64,000 nt of DNA from assembly GCA_028554795.2 (NCBI GenBank), contig CM068825.1:160081398-160145397 (forward strand), in the 5' to 3' direction. Below the pieces are notes generated by a model that ran no database searches, was not told the origin of the DNA, and saw only the letters and a program-made list of their open reading frames with translations. Source of the stretch: Sinohyriopsis cumingii (Eukaryota > Mollusca > Bivalvia > Unionida > Unionidae). Below are positions 26,225-38,318 of this stretch, piece by piece. The translations under genes and the position numbers were made by a program. The number at the start of each line of letters is the position of its first letter. Positions within the stretch are counted from its first letter, which is position 1.

Positions 26225-27935
26225 ATGAAAGCTAAAAGAATATAAACTTTGGAATTATGTAATACATGGAAGATGGTATAATCCATCTTTAAAACGTTCT
26301 AGCATTTTTTAAAATATTTTTTATGTGTGGAATACTAAGTACGTTATCCTTTTTGTTGGTACTGGTGTAAAAACGCTGAATATTTTGTTTCATCTGTTCA
26401 TAATAATTATCTTTTTCAGCATGAATATATAGAACAATTAGTATCTGTCATTAACAGTTTCATTTTATCACCATTTATCTTCGCGAGCTTGTCGTTGTAG
26501 TCACACATCAGCCATGTTCTAACTTCTCATACTCTTAAACCATGCTGTTAAACTACCATAATTGTGTTAAATATAATTTCATTGTTTTTTTTGTATTATT
26601 GCTAATACTATGTCTTCATGCATTACATTGCTTCTCTAACATTCTTTATTTATTTATCTTTATATGATTTTCCAGGTGTTTTCCAGGGGATGAATTATTC
26701 AGATTTATAAGATATTTGATTCAAAACAACTATCGTTTGCTTTTTTCTTAATTCCTTATACGATTTTAAACTTGCGTATTGTCTAAATCTGTATTAAATT
26801 CAGTATATGATTTAAAAACTTTGTTTTATCAAATACGTTAACTCGATTTATCTTTTATAGTTTTATACTTAACTGCGGATATGCTTTTAAGCTCTAACTG
26901 TGAATAACATGTTTTTTCTTTTTTCATGTATATAATAATTTATCAACTGAAAGTTTTGCCCCATATATTTATCTCTGAATTTCTTATTGTAATGGAAATA
27001 ATTAAGTTTAATCTGGGTCTAATATTTCAGGGTATAGTGCGAAGTCTTTAAAATATGTATTGAAACTTCAAAATCAACTTATAAAATGTAACCAAATATA
27101 ATATCAACATTTTTTAACATCTATTTTTGTGAACATGGCCAAATCATGCAGATTGCTAATTAAGCAATAGAAGATTTTGGTCTTAAGTTGTTGTTTGTTT
27201 TGTCATCATCTATTATATTATTTTATCACTAAAATAAAATTAATTGTTTGCATTCGTATATATGTGTAAATTTACATTTTTCTTTCTCTTCATCTTGATT
27301 CAACCACTAGAAATGTGTAATAATCTGTTAAGAACTCTAATTCAACAACCAGATGTATCATCATACGCTAGTTGAGAATCACTCAAATAATACGAAGGAT
27401 CTCATTTGTAGTTATGTTTGCATACTGCTATAAATTATCCAAAATTATCACTCGGTATTATCATATTTTTTCTCGCAATGATGGCGAAGTTATCCTTAAG
27501 TTCTTACATTGAAATATTTCATAGGATCTTTTACGTGTTTGAAATCATCTTCACTAATTCTTGATCGTGTTCGAGTGGAATAAATGTTTCAATTTTAGTA
27601 GCTTAGTCTCATTAAGCATTTGATATGAATCGATATATGTTCATTCGATATGTGTCTTTTCTTAGATATATTGACTTTATCGGACAAGGGTTGTCCATCT
27701 TGTTCCAAAATTACATTCGCTTCTCTAAATCAATCAGCAGTTAGATTATGGAGAGCTGCTCTAACGATTATCACTTTAAAACGAAAACTATCAACAAATC
27801 TTATTATCTTATAAATATCTCTTTCCATCTTTCTAGACTTGTCAACTATTATTTGTTTTGAAAATTATGTTTAACGTTGATTGATATAATAGTGACCATG
27901 GCAATACCAGAGCGAAATATTTGCTCAAATGACCA
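26225..27935 (-). pseudogene. Protein-primed family B DNA polymerase remnant (Polinton-type)
   Basis: Collinear blocks of the polymerase occur in order on the minus strand. They are an exonuclease-side motif FVDSFRF (27798-27778); an ISEDDF...YFNV block (about 27565-27499); a block with DNFG, HNY and DPSYY (about 27446-27330); a segment with KDFALYPEI (27052-27011); SYTEFNTDL (26810-26772); the catalytic motif C as MTDTNCSIY (26454-26428), where the usual DTDS has become DTNC; and ERFKDG then YSFSF (about 26300-26228). Spacing fits the DNA_pol_B_2 type that primes from a terminal protein. The N-terminal exonuclease I motif was not found; a SINE lies just beyond. Many stops and frame changes separate the blocks, and a catalytic aspartate is lost. 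Confidence 0.85.
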
Positions 27936-28080
27936 TTCGGTAAAACATAGAAAATATTTTTCAAACTAAACTATAAAATTTGAAAATGTTAATAATTCTG
28001 TGTTATATCCAAACAAATATTTCAAGTATTCTAAATATTTCTCACTAGATCTAATCAACAATTTAACTTTTATCTTAACA

Positions 28081-28392
28081 GTGTTTGTATTTGTGTTAAC
28101 GTAGCTTTAACAGTTTGGGTCATATCGCTACGATGTCTACAATGTGGTCGTTTCTGCCGATGTTTAGCACTGGGACATCATGCAGCAGACGTGTGGCATC
28201 GTGCCCTACCCAGTCACATTATGCTGACACCAGACCGATGAGTCCTAACACTAACCTCTTAATGCTGAGCGCCAAGCGAGGGAGAAGCTAGTACCATTTT
28301 TATAAGCCTTTGGTTTGACCTGGTTGGGGTTTGGATCCCTGACCTCCAGCATCAGAGGAAGACGCTCTAAACACATAGACCACCGAAGCGGT
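28081..28392 (-). mobile_element. tRNA(Arg)-like SINE, diverged (family 1, copy B)
   Basis: Same element as at 17062-17384, in the same orientation, but with many substitutions. The B-box region is altered to ttggatccctgacc (minus strand reading similarly degraded), and no target duplication is visible. It is probably the oldest copy of this family in the window. It sits at the right flank of the decayed Polinton-like element. Confidence 0.9.
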
Positions 28393-29016
28393 TGATAAAT
28401 AGCAATGATTCGTCTAGGAAAAAAAATAGAATTTACATTCTTTAGTTTTGAAGGTTCGTATGAGGTAGCGTTTATTAGGGCAGAAAAAGAAATATTTTAA
28501 AGCAATAATGAATTCCTTTTTCCTTTGAATCAAATGTTTGGTCTCAGAAGATTAAAATACCAAAATGAAATATTTAACGATAAAGTAAAAGAAACTACTG
28601 ATTCTATTGGACCACTAAACGGATTTATTATTTCATGTGTTTATGTCATTTATATAAGATACTTTTGATATTTAAGTGAATGTATTTAATTGCCGAATTA
28701 ACAATAGACCTTTGTGAGAGTCAACAATCCGAGCTGGTCACTACAACTTAGTAATTTCAGATGCCTTTATATTTTAAAGAACTTGTTCCCTTTGCTCTCG
28801 AACTTTAATTTTTACTAAATTTTCAGCAATATGTGCCTTTATTAAATATTTTAGAATGTGTTACCAATTTTATTGCAACTGTGGTTATATCACTTCTGAA
28901 ACAACTTTCTTTTTCTAGTTAAGAAGTATATAACCGTATTTAGGCTATTGAGACATGTATTTTCATATTTAGGCCTTTTTCATTTTTTCTTCTGCTTCTT
29001 CTTCTTTTCTTCTTCT

Positions 29017-29060
<44 letters not shown>

Positions 29061-29690
29061 CTAAAATCAACCCCAACCAACAAAAAGCAGCCTTCAAGTA
29101 TAATATTTTTATAACTGATATTCAACATGAATTATTAAAATTTAGAGTGAATGTACTTACATAATCTGTTGCTGTTTTATGACCTCTATATAATGCTTGC
29201 ACGACAAGCGGCACACATTTTCATGATGACAAATAGTAATAGAATTGTTTAATATATCATAATCATGTCAGAAAACGATTGAGAAGCCAGGCACTGATTA
29301 ATGTCAATTGCACCGAAATAAAGTGACAAAAGAAGTTGGACACAGCCTCGGTTACCAAATAGAATTCAGGCTGGCCTACATACAAAAATTCACGTCTGAA
29401 TGCAGAAATAAACACATTTAGAAATTAAAGTCCTTGTAAGCAAACTCGCAACCATAAAAATCTGTTGTTTACTGATATTACACTCTGATGTATGTTGGAC
29501 CGTTTTGTAATGTTTCTACGGTTCCCCCATCCCTGCAAGGTGCACTGCATCAATCGTACAACAAATGTGTTAACCAAAAAACTCTCTTCATTTTAGTATG
29601 AAATCATTTTTTAAAATTCTACAACATACACATAGAAGGATGTAAAAACAAATCCATGCAAATCGAAGGCTTTTGCCCTAACACTATATA
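28393..29690. other. AT-rich DNA with TTC/CT tract
   Basis: Holds a pyrimidine tract at about 28986-29056 (TTC triplets passing into CT). A plus-strand stop-free stretch of about 50 codons near 28510-28670 could be another scrap of the Polinton-like element, but no domain is recognised. Confidence 0.4.
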
Positions 29691-29708
29691 CAATAAATGA
29701 AAACCTAC

Positions 29709-29774
29709 GTTCTTTTTGTCGATAAAAGTAAACAGTTCGCCTTTGAATGGTTCGGGTTGGACGAAGCCACCCAT
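29709..29774 (-). CDS. Candidate first coding exon with splice donor
   Basis: On the minus strand an ATG at 29774-29772, with G at +4 (ATCATGGG), opens 22 codons reading MGGFVQPEPFKGELFTFIDK and then KN. They end at AAC|GTAGGT, an acceptable splice donor. Composition is clearly less AT-rich and more protein-like than the surroundings. I do not recognise the protein with confidence; a cytosolic sulfotransferase-like N-terminus is one possibility. No downstream exon was found to the left. A longer overlapping frame (29611-29799) in a different phase may be its shadow. Confidence 0.28.
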
Positions 29775-31540
29775 GATAGTACGTTTCCACTTCACTCATG
29801 GCATTATTCCTTATTTGTACTTTAAAAATAAACCCTATATATCCTGTATATAGTTTAAATATGTTGAGCCATGTTTTTTTCTCGATAATATAAATGGTGG
29901 TGATGGTAGTTTTTCTTCAAAGACTAAACATAATTGATGGTCACGTCTTTTCTCGGTCAGCCATATTTAGTTTAAATTTTGTTAAATAAATGTTGTATAG
30001 CCAGATGTTGGCGAGTCAGCTTTTCTTAAACAAAAATAAAAAATAGTAATCATACCCAAACTAAACGTTTTGAAAGAAAACAAATTATGTTGTGGGGTCA
30101 TTTGTCGTTGAGATGTTGTTTCTTGTAAAAATGTAAGTGATCATTTTAGAGGTTTAAAATGGTAGACATGAGCTAGCCATGGGAGACATCTCTTGTTTTT
30201 TTTTTTTAAAATAATATGGTGAATGGTCACATCATAGTGAGCGATTTTTAAAACAATTTAATAAAGTATTAAATAAATTGTTGAACACGGTGGATAATTA
30301 TATTCGTGACCGGGGAATCACGTTTTTCTGTCTTCTGATTTGACTTTGCTTCGTGTCCTTATAATGGATACGAAATTAATTTGAATCAAAGATTTTATTA
30401 CAGGAATATCTTTTTAATGTTGTATATATTATTAGTTTGAATTTTTTTGGTAGTACGTTACTGATATTTGACGGAGCAAAAATTCCACTTTAATGTATTT
30501 TAAAATGATTTCTCATGTAAATTTAGAATGTTGGTTGTTTCACATTAATGCACTTAATATTAAAACAAATACTATATTAAATTCTTAAAAACTGTGTAAA
30601 CAAAAGAAAACTACTTTTAGATTATCTGTTCTGCACAGGAAGCCATTATAAAGTACTTATATATTTTGGTTCTAAGATTGCAGCACACTTTTGCCAAAGA
30701 CTTTATATCTTTCCCAAAATGTATGTGCAGTGTTCAAAGATGTCTCGCAGGTTTATCTGAAAGATATTTTGTTTTGTTTTTTAAAAAGAGAACTGATTTG
30801 TAGCAAAGCTTGGCGTAAAACGACGGAAAACGACGGACGACGGTTAACATTGTAACCACCTTCGTGTCCGCTTGGACACCGAGGCAAAATAAATTATAAA
30901 TTGAAATGTGAATTCGAAGTTAACGTCCATATGTCGTACACAAAAGAAACCAAAATCCTTGTCAGTAATTCATGAAAATTGGGTCCTATATCGCGCCAGC
31001 ATCTCCTGTTGTAGTGTAAAATTCATATTTCCACTCAAACATGGCAGAAACAGTGCAGGTCGGTATAAGTCGATTTCAACTCACTGATAATATCGTTTAG
31101 CCATGAAAGAGCCATATATCGAAATATTTCCTCTGCTTAAAATCGGACTGCAATCTCCCGTAATTGAAAACTGGCATTACGTTATGAAAACGCTTAATTT
31201 CCAACCAGCTGGTAATTGTATCTAATAATGGCATCTTTTACAATGCGGTTGCGTGACCTCGTGACGCGTCTCCTGTCAAGCAGGAAAAATTACCATTTTA
31301 TTGGCTCATCTCGTAACAAGCAGTCTATCACTTGTCTTATTCAGTGAAACTTACCCCGGATGATGTTAGCGTGATTACAAAGTATTACCCCCTTCTCCCC
31401 AGGGTTATGTCGTGCTACTTCGGATATGCAAGTGATTTCATCTCTCTGTTGTATTGAAATGCTAGCCGTTCTATGCTGTACATTAAACATTTACCAAATG
31501 TGTCCACATTAAAAATTAAATGCATAAATAACACGAGGCC
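29775..31540. other. Intergenic DNA, no gene recognised
   Basis: AT-rich. A perfect short hairpin (gtgtccgcttggacac) lies near 30862 after a GACGG-rich patch (about 30815-30845), a composition often seen at ends of interspersed repeats. I cannot name the element. Confidence 0.4.
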
Positions 31541-31699
31541 TGAGTGGCCATGAGGTTGCTCACCTGGCAAGAAAAGTTGCCAAAGAAATCTGTATGAGAA
31601 GAATTCTTTGTATATGAATTTCTTTCAGTTTTGATGATTGCATATGTTGTGAAGACAACGATATCAATATTTCTCTATCTTCATTAATATTTGGTGGTA

Positions 31700-32815
31700 G
31701 ATCAGCACCACTTGTTCAATGTTGAAACGTCTTATGCCACGATGCTTTCTGTCCATGTTGTTAAAATTCTGCTGAATGGTATTTTGTGATGAAGTTGTTG
31801 AAATGTTTTCCGGGTTTTAGTAATGCAGCCGTTTTTATTATGTCGGATCAGCATCAGTTGTGCACATTTAAAAATCCTCATGGTTCGTGCTTAATGTAGC
31901 ATTTAGTCAAATTATGTTTAACAGTTTTTGACAGATCGTTTTTATTTGTGTAACAATGTTAGTAACGGCAGACTTTGACAGTGGATCGGCATCAGTTTTA
32001 GCAACTTTGCAGTTATTTCAGGGTCATTTCTATTACGTTTGGTTAATTCTGTTCAGTGCTTTTTTTAAGGGCGTTGTTTTATGTTTCAGTAATGTCAATA
32101 TATTTAATAACGGATTGGCATATTTTGCATGAATCAAGAAGCCAGTTATGAAAACGATTTCTGGTAAACTTGACTGAATGATGTTAGGCGGTTTTTCAGA
32201 AGAAGTCTTTTAAATGTTTTCTATTTTTAGTATTAGCGGCCATACATAATGGCCGATCGATGTCATTCATAGAAACTGTAAAGTCATTTACGCCAATATG
32301 ACTTATTTTAAATTTGGTCAAATCCTGTCTAGTTGTTTTTGTCAATAAGTTGTTTCGAATGTCTACCTTTAGTAACGGAAGCTGTATTTAATGGAAGATC
32401 AATATCCTTTCTAACTCAAATAAAAATCCCTAAATTCCCAGATAGTTTCTGTCAAATTTAGTTAAATTCTGTTGATAGAGGTATGAAATTTTTTTCGAAA
32501 GATTTAATGTTTTTAGCAACGGTGGGCATATTTGATTCCAGATATGCATTTTTTCTATAAATTCGAAAACCCGTCTAGTCCATAATACTTTCTGTCAAAC
32601 ATGGTAAGATTGTGTTGAGCGATTTTGTTTTAGATAAAGGCGTTTAGCGGTGTCTAAATCTTTTCTTTAGTAACCAAGTCATATTGACACGGTTCTTTCT
32701 ACCAAAATTGGTTGAAAATCGTCCCAGTCCTTTTTTTTAACAGAGGCTTCAAATGGCAAAAGTTGACAGGGGGCGGACAGGGGGCCATGCCAGAAGCTCA
32801 CCTGGCCTAAAAACA
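31700..32815. repeat. Degenerate tandem array, unit about 142 bp, about seven units
   Basis: A landmark of the type ttagtaacggc recurs near 31818, 31960, 32086, 32229, 32370, 32510 and 32672, mostly 140-143 bases apart. Phrases such as gtcaaatttggtta and a gatcg-type phrase recur at fixed offsets between the landmarks. Units are strongly diverged, so the array is old. The array ends in a GC-richer segment (ggcggacagggggccatgcc to agctcacctggcc, about 32765-32812). A similar gctcacctggc phrase precedes the array at about 31557, which suggests the whole is the interior of one transposon. Confidence 0.7.
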
Positions 32816-32886
32816 GTCTGGAATTAGATCCGTTCTGTCTCAATCAAGCAAACGGAATAAAAGTATTTTCGGATGGATGTGCGTGC

Positions 32887-32912
32887 GTATGTATGTATGT
32901 ATGTATGTATGT
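32887..32912. repeat. (TATG)n microsatellite
   Basis: About six TATG/GTAT units. Confidence 0.9.
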
Positions 32913-33287
32913 ACAAAACATTGATTTATCTCCTTGATATACATTCTGTGTAAATTTCAGATAGCTACAATACAAAGGTTACACTGTTACATGTAATAAT
33001 GACACTGTTTTTCCAATTAAATAGAAGCGACATGTGGCTCAGAATATAAAAGTATTAATATCGAGGCAAGTCTTCTTCCTTACATGGATTTCGCTTGAAA
33101 ACCGCAGACATAGGCATTACAATTGACTACAAAGTATTCTTTGCTGTACGGGCGCTTCTTGTATTTTTCTGGGTGCAAAGACATGGCGCTGATTTGACGC
33201 TTGGTCCAAATCGATGACCTCAAGACTTGCAGGAGACTAAACTAAGGTTCCGAAATTAGAATCACTGGGGTAGAACAAATAGAGTCT

Positions 33288-33587
33288 GTGATTTTGCTTA
33301 TGGGAAATAAAGAACAGTATCTGCTTCTCCTAATTGTGCCGACCGGAAATCATGGTTCGGATAAACAGAGATATATATTCCTTTTAGGTTGTGCACTGCT
33401 ACATCTCATCACACGCGTGCAAATGAAGGAAAGTAATTGTGTAGGGATTTCTACAAACAAGATGCCGGGACTAGCAGTGACAAATGTTGTAATAAATAGT
33501 GTACCATATAAGTCTGTCAAGAGTGTCGTCTGCAATAACATTGCAAAGACTGAAATAGAGTTCTCTGAATTTGCTGACACTTCTTGA
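33288..33587 (+). CDS. Unidentified 99-codon ORF
   Basis: ATG-to-TGA frame with ordinary composition, a hydrophobic segment (YIFLLGCALLHLI) and two later cysteines. The opposite strand is also open over most of it (33350-33580), so the frame may be chance or part of an unknown repeat. About 200 bases downstream, 33760-33993 is likewise open on both strands. No family recognised and no splice context established. Confidence 0.22.
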   Translation: MILLMGNKEQYLLLLIVPTGNHGSDKQRYIFLLGCALLHLITRVQMKESNCVGISTNKMPGLAVTNVVINSVPYKSVKSVVCNNIAKTEIEFSEFADTS

Positions 33588-34519
33588 TTGGATTATGGCT
33601 CAGATAGGCAGACACAATAGATCAAAATGTGCTTCCTTTGCTTCTTTCTAAAATATACTTTTATTTTTATAATCATGACTTCGAGACAAAACCCAATTAA
33701 TCGTCGGGTCTAGCCCCTATATCATCTTTCAGAAACCATTGCTTGTGGCTGCGGAATAATCAGTTTCCAGGCCGTGGATTGATGAGGTCACAACTATACT
33801 CTCCAAAGAGACACAAATCAGCACCAAATTTCTGTCTAGGAACTTCAACGTTTACTTTAAAAGAGCTGCACAAAACATTAGTGAATAGCTTAAACGGAGT
33901 TTGGAAGTATCGACAATGATACCTGACGACACAAGTGCCAAAGAAAACTGGATTTTTAAATTTATGTAATATGCATGGCATTATTATTTGCATAAATTCA
34001 AAAGTACATGTGCGACAAATGGCTTAAATTACATCTCTTATTATACTCATAGTTTCTCTCAAAGAAGTATTTTCTTAAACTATATTCACAAAAAAGTATA
34101 TTTTCGGATTATACTATTCTAAACTTTTGTTTATTATATATAAATTTTCTTAAATGTTTAGATCGAATTCAACAATCTTTCCCCGTCCGGTTCTGATAAA
34201 ACAATTGAAACTTATGTTAAAAGCAATGGATAATTCAATAGTACCTCATCTAAAACATATTAAATCGCAAGAGATGTCAAAATCTTGATCTTGAAGAAAG
34301 CTCATATTGTACTTTTGCAACTGTATTTCGTGTACTTGGCTCGAGCAAATATTTGCATGCATTCAGTGGAGTCCTACCGTGCAGACATAGTGGTTCCCAA
34401 TAAGCTTAGGTCTTTGATACCTTTTTGATCAGAACTACAAGGAGAAAGGCAGAAAAGCTGCATCGAAATGGTTCACGACTGAAACAACTTTTGTCTCGAA
34501 CCGTTTTATATTATTGCTA

Positions 34520-34568
34520 CAAGAAGAAGAGGAAGAAGAAGAACAAAAAGCAACAACAATTACTACTG

Positions 34569-34601
<33 letters not shown>

Positions 34602-34695
34602 GGGCTGCACCTAATACGACTACTACGACTGATACTACTACTACTGCTAGAACTACTACTTCTGCTGCTACTGGTATTACTACTACTAATACAAG
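34520..34695. repeat. (AGA)n patch and (CTA)n trinucleotide microsatellite
   Basis: Purine triplets at about 34520-34552 are followed by a long imperfect run of CTA/ACT triplets to about 34695. All six frames are largely open as homopolymeric or two-residue repeats, which explains several overlapping ORFs. Confidence 0.95.
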
Positions 34696-35059
34696 ACCTG
34701 CTCGATTTAACATGAATATTACATTATCGTCGACTCAGAAAGAAGGAGTCAATATCGTAAGGTGATAAACTTAAGCAGTACATTTTAAATTGGAGACCCA
34801 TTTCACTTCTAAATGTATAATACAAGGTGCTTCTGCATTGCATTGCATGTAGGATTAAAACCGTGCTTCCTACAGTTATATATAAGCATCAAACAGGGGT
34901 TTTGAAAGAAATATACATCAGAGAGAACGTTAGAAACTTGTATGATGTAATGTTTTACACTCTAAAAGGCACAATATTCCTGGTCTGCTTCTTTTCATTG
35001 ATTTTCAAAAATTGACTCGGTCACATGGCCATTTATTGATAAAATTATGTCCCTTTTTC

Positions 35060-36740
35060 TAAGATTTTGATGAACAAGTTATAAATTAGATAAAACTGTT
35101 CTCTACAGAAACATTAAGTCTTGAGTAATTATTAACAATCTAGTCTCATTGGTTTGGAATTAAAAGAGGATGCGCACGGGGGGATCCACTATCCCCATAT
35201 ATTTTTTATATACGTAATATAACCTATGTTCTTTCTCTGTATGATGTCTATTCATCACTTCCTCTTGATGGTTCAAATAAATCTCAAAATATATTTTTAT
35301 ATCCTTTATATCAATATTCCAGATTGTCCGGTCTTAGTATAAATATTGACGATAGTAATTTTGATAGAAAGTAGAACAGGTAGCAACAAGAAACACTGTC
35401 TATAATGTCAACTTTATTTTGGGTTATACTGGGTCTATTGTCTTCCGTATAAAGCTTTTATAAAGTTGGACAAATGTACAACTCCATATTATCCATCTCA
35501 AATTCGTGAAATTAAGAGCCTTCTAATTCAGTGGATTAAGAGATTTTAACTACCTTTGGAAGAATAAAAGTGTTATAGAGTTTAGCTACTTCTAAAATGA
35601 AATATCGTTTATTATCATTATCAACTACATCCAAAGAGATTCTTAGTAATAAATAATCTCTTGCACAAGTTTTTTATGGCATGTGTCAAATGACCAAATC
35701 AAAAGAAATATTTCTGTGAAGAATAGTCATGATGGGGACAAAATATGACTTATATATTTAAGTTTGTAAATTCGTTGAACATTACAACACTTTTCTGTTT
35801 CAAATATTGATAATTTCTTTTTATTTGGAATAGATTTTATTAACTCAGTGAGAATTCCTTTTCCCTTAGATGTCTTTGGAGCATATTTAGAGCTAATTAA
35901 ATCATTAAAATGGTCAAAGTTGAACACTTTTTTTTACAAACCCAAATATAGAGTAATCCTTTTAGTATAGCAGATGACAAAGTGTATATTACGAAACATG
36001 GTTTCAGAAAGGCATTGGATTTGAGAATGATTTGATTAATTAGGATGGTTCCTGAATAAGTTTTGGGAGATAACAATTATTTTTTTTATCTAATGACATT
36101 AATTTCATACATTTTCAAGGTATACTTGCAGCTATAAAGTCATATCCAATAAATTAAATTTAGTAATAATTACGATTCAAATCAACAACGGTCTTTATTG
36201 ATACTGCTGAACATAGTAATATAATAAATAAAAATGGAGTCAGAGGTTTAACTGAAAAAATGGTTGAAATGTCTAGAATAAAAATGGAATTTGAAATCAA
36301 TTTGGCAATTTAAAATATGACGACTGGCAGAAATGCTACCATATAAAACTTCAGAGGTCCAAATCTTAGATGGTTGAAGCTAAAAATAGTGCATAGAATA
36401 TTACCTACTAATACCTTTCTCAAAAAATTCAAAAACCTGCTCTTCGTGTATGGTACATGCAGAGATAATTCATATATCGTATGGGTTTTTCACAGATTTT
36501 AATGAATCTTATTTTACAATGGATAAAATGTAAATATAGTCTAACAAATTTTAAAATTCACGAACATAAATATAATCTTTGTAATTTAAGACAAAACTCA
36601 GGATGATGATCTAATTAATTTGATCATTCTCTTTAACTTAATATATAACAATATAAAGCAATTGTCCACGGGAAAACTTGATCAATCGATGGTTATTATA
36701 CAACCAGTTAAGAGAGTGGTAAACTACGTTTTTGAAAACG
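35060..36740 (+). pseudogene. Decayed L1-like non-LTR reverse transcriptase
   Basis: Ordered fragments of an L1/Tx1-type ORF2 occur on the plus strand. They are the block GCARGDPLSPYIF (35168-35206), matching the GCRQGDPLSPYLF palm motif; TTFGRIKVL and KMKYRLLSL (35549-35640), the usual TPLGKI..LK region after the palm; WFQKGIGFENDLI (about 35999-36037) with FIHFQGILAAIKSY further on; LRWLKLKIVHRILPTN (36366-36413), the conserved tail block; and a last stretch around 36600-36660. Stops and frameshifts are frequent. The YADD motif and the endonuclease domain were not found, so the 5' part is missing or unrecognisable. It is not functional. Confidence 0.85.
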
Positions 36741-37400
36741 TGTCTTTGTATGGTTATGCATATGTTTGTCTATATCGGGTTGATGTGTATATGTGAACGT
36801 GCATATCTATATTTTTGTGAATTAGTATGCCAATATATCCATGCATGCTAATGTTTTCCATATATATATATTGATATCTTATCTTTAAAATAAATGTAAA
36901 CTATATATTTTACTATTATCTTTTTTCTATCTATTTTCTTAGCTACTTTCTTTTCATCCTAAAGTGACAATAATATTCGTCTTAATAAATATACATGTTT
37001 GTCTTATAGTTTAAATATTATACCATTATATGTATTACATGAATGTATAATATATCAATCTATAATGAAACCTTAACAAATTCATCCTTATGCTTTATTC
37101 ATTCTTTCACCAAATCACTTTCTGTTGAAATTTAATGTTTTACATAACTCTAAAATCTATGTGTTGCACTTTGTATTCACGCTTTCAGGCTTTTGAGACT
37201 ATGTAAACCGTTCATCATCAGTTAATTAGTAAATTACGTGGATTTGTGTTGTGTATTAAATTAATGTCTATTATGTTGTGTATTAAGTGATTAGATCCTT
37301 AAGGTTTACTAATCTGTCTTTTTATAAAAAAAATTAATTCCTTGTTCAGTTGGTGTTAATAACCAGATGACAGATTAATCTATGCACGATCTGCTGTCCT
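36741..37400. other. AT-rich DNA after the L1-like remnant
   Basis: Probably includes the 3' end of the retrotransposon, but no poly(A) or duplicated target site could be identified. No gene seen. Confidence 0.35.
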
Positions 37401-37414
37401 CTACAAGTAAATGT

Positions 37415-37484
37415 ATCATCATCGTCGTCGTCATCGTCATTATCGTCATCATCGTCGTCTTCGTCATCATCGATATTATTGTTG

Positions 37485-37528
<44 letters not shown>

Positions 37529-37680
37529 TGGTTTGGTTTGGTACTGTACGACACATTAACAAATGTAGGCTATTTAGCGCTGAGACAATTGGAGTAAAGT
37601 GCCTTGCACAAGGACGCACCAATGTTTTTTTAATTATTATTATTATTATTATTATTATTACTGGTGGTGGTGGTGCTGGT
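37415..37680. repeat. ATC/GTC/ATT trinucleotide repeats
   Basis: An ATC/GTC-rich run passes into GTT and ATT (37415-37528). A second ATT run with GGT triplets follows at about 37632-37680. Between them is a short unique segment containing gtaaagtgccttgcacaagg, a phrase that recalls a widespread interspersed repeat of marine invertebrates; I cannot confirm this. Confidence 0.85.
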
Positions 37681-37980
37681 TATAGTATCTTTTACAAGTA
37701 GAACCCACTCTTCATAACGCTATTACGGGGAGCCACACTATTCTTCCGTGTTATAACTTAAGCAGTCTCGCATTGAGTGTTGTTCAAACAAGTCTATCTC
37801 CTGATGGTGCTTAAAGCACAAAAGTAGGGTATTTCATGTTGTGAAATCACGTTGTATTTGGTTCTCATAATACAAAAACCAAAATATTCCAATAAACTAA
37901 GTAGCAGTGACATAGCGCATGCTATATGAGGGACATCAGTAAACTGGGGGAGAGGGCTTTTTACAGAGGGATCACTGAAG

Positions 37981-38006
37981 CAGAGAGAGAGAGAGAGAGA
38001 GAGAGA
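37981..38006. repeat. (GA)n microsatellite
   Basis: Short pure GA run. Confidence 0.93.
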
Positions 38007-38197
38007 TTTCTTGGCGTACCGCCAATTTCAAAACAAATTTATGTACATTTTGGCTGGAAGTAGATATTATTGAATAAATTCGATAATTTGTTTACGAAAC
38101 TTACTTTAAGACTGACTGATACATGTTTGTCAAGTATTTATGAATGAAATCAAAGGTAATTTGTGGGAAAATTTTAGACGTGTAACAGTGGGGGGGG

Positions 38198-38318
<121 letters not shown>

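Larger units (their letters stand above)
22200..28000. mobile_element. Decayed Polinton/Maverick-like element (boundaries unknown)
   Basis: This AT-rich block holds remnants of several closely packed reading frames on both strands, arranged compactly as in a virus-like element. The diagnostic part is a family B DNA polymerase of the protein-primed type on the minus strand (26.2-27.9 kb). Such polymerases in animal nuclear DNA are typical of Polintons/Mavericks and related adintovirus-like elements. No integrase, packaging ATPase, protease or terminal inverted repeat was recognised, so the class call rests on the polymerase plus compact organisation. Later insertions lie in it (hAT MITE at 25518-25788) or at its right flank (SINE at 28081-28392). 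Many stops and frameshifts show it is inactive. Confidence 0.6.

Noticed and set aside
20032..28000. Nuclear mitochondrial insertion (suggested by high AT content)
   Set aside because: No mitochondrial protein, rRNA or tRNA motif was recognised. The readable blocks are a protein-primed family B polymerase instead.
34425..34765. Poly-Leu, poly-Thr, poly-Val ORFs on both strands
   Set aside because: All derive from CTA and AGA triplet repeats.
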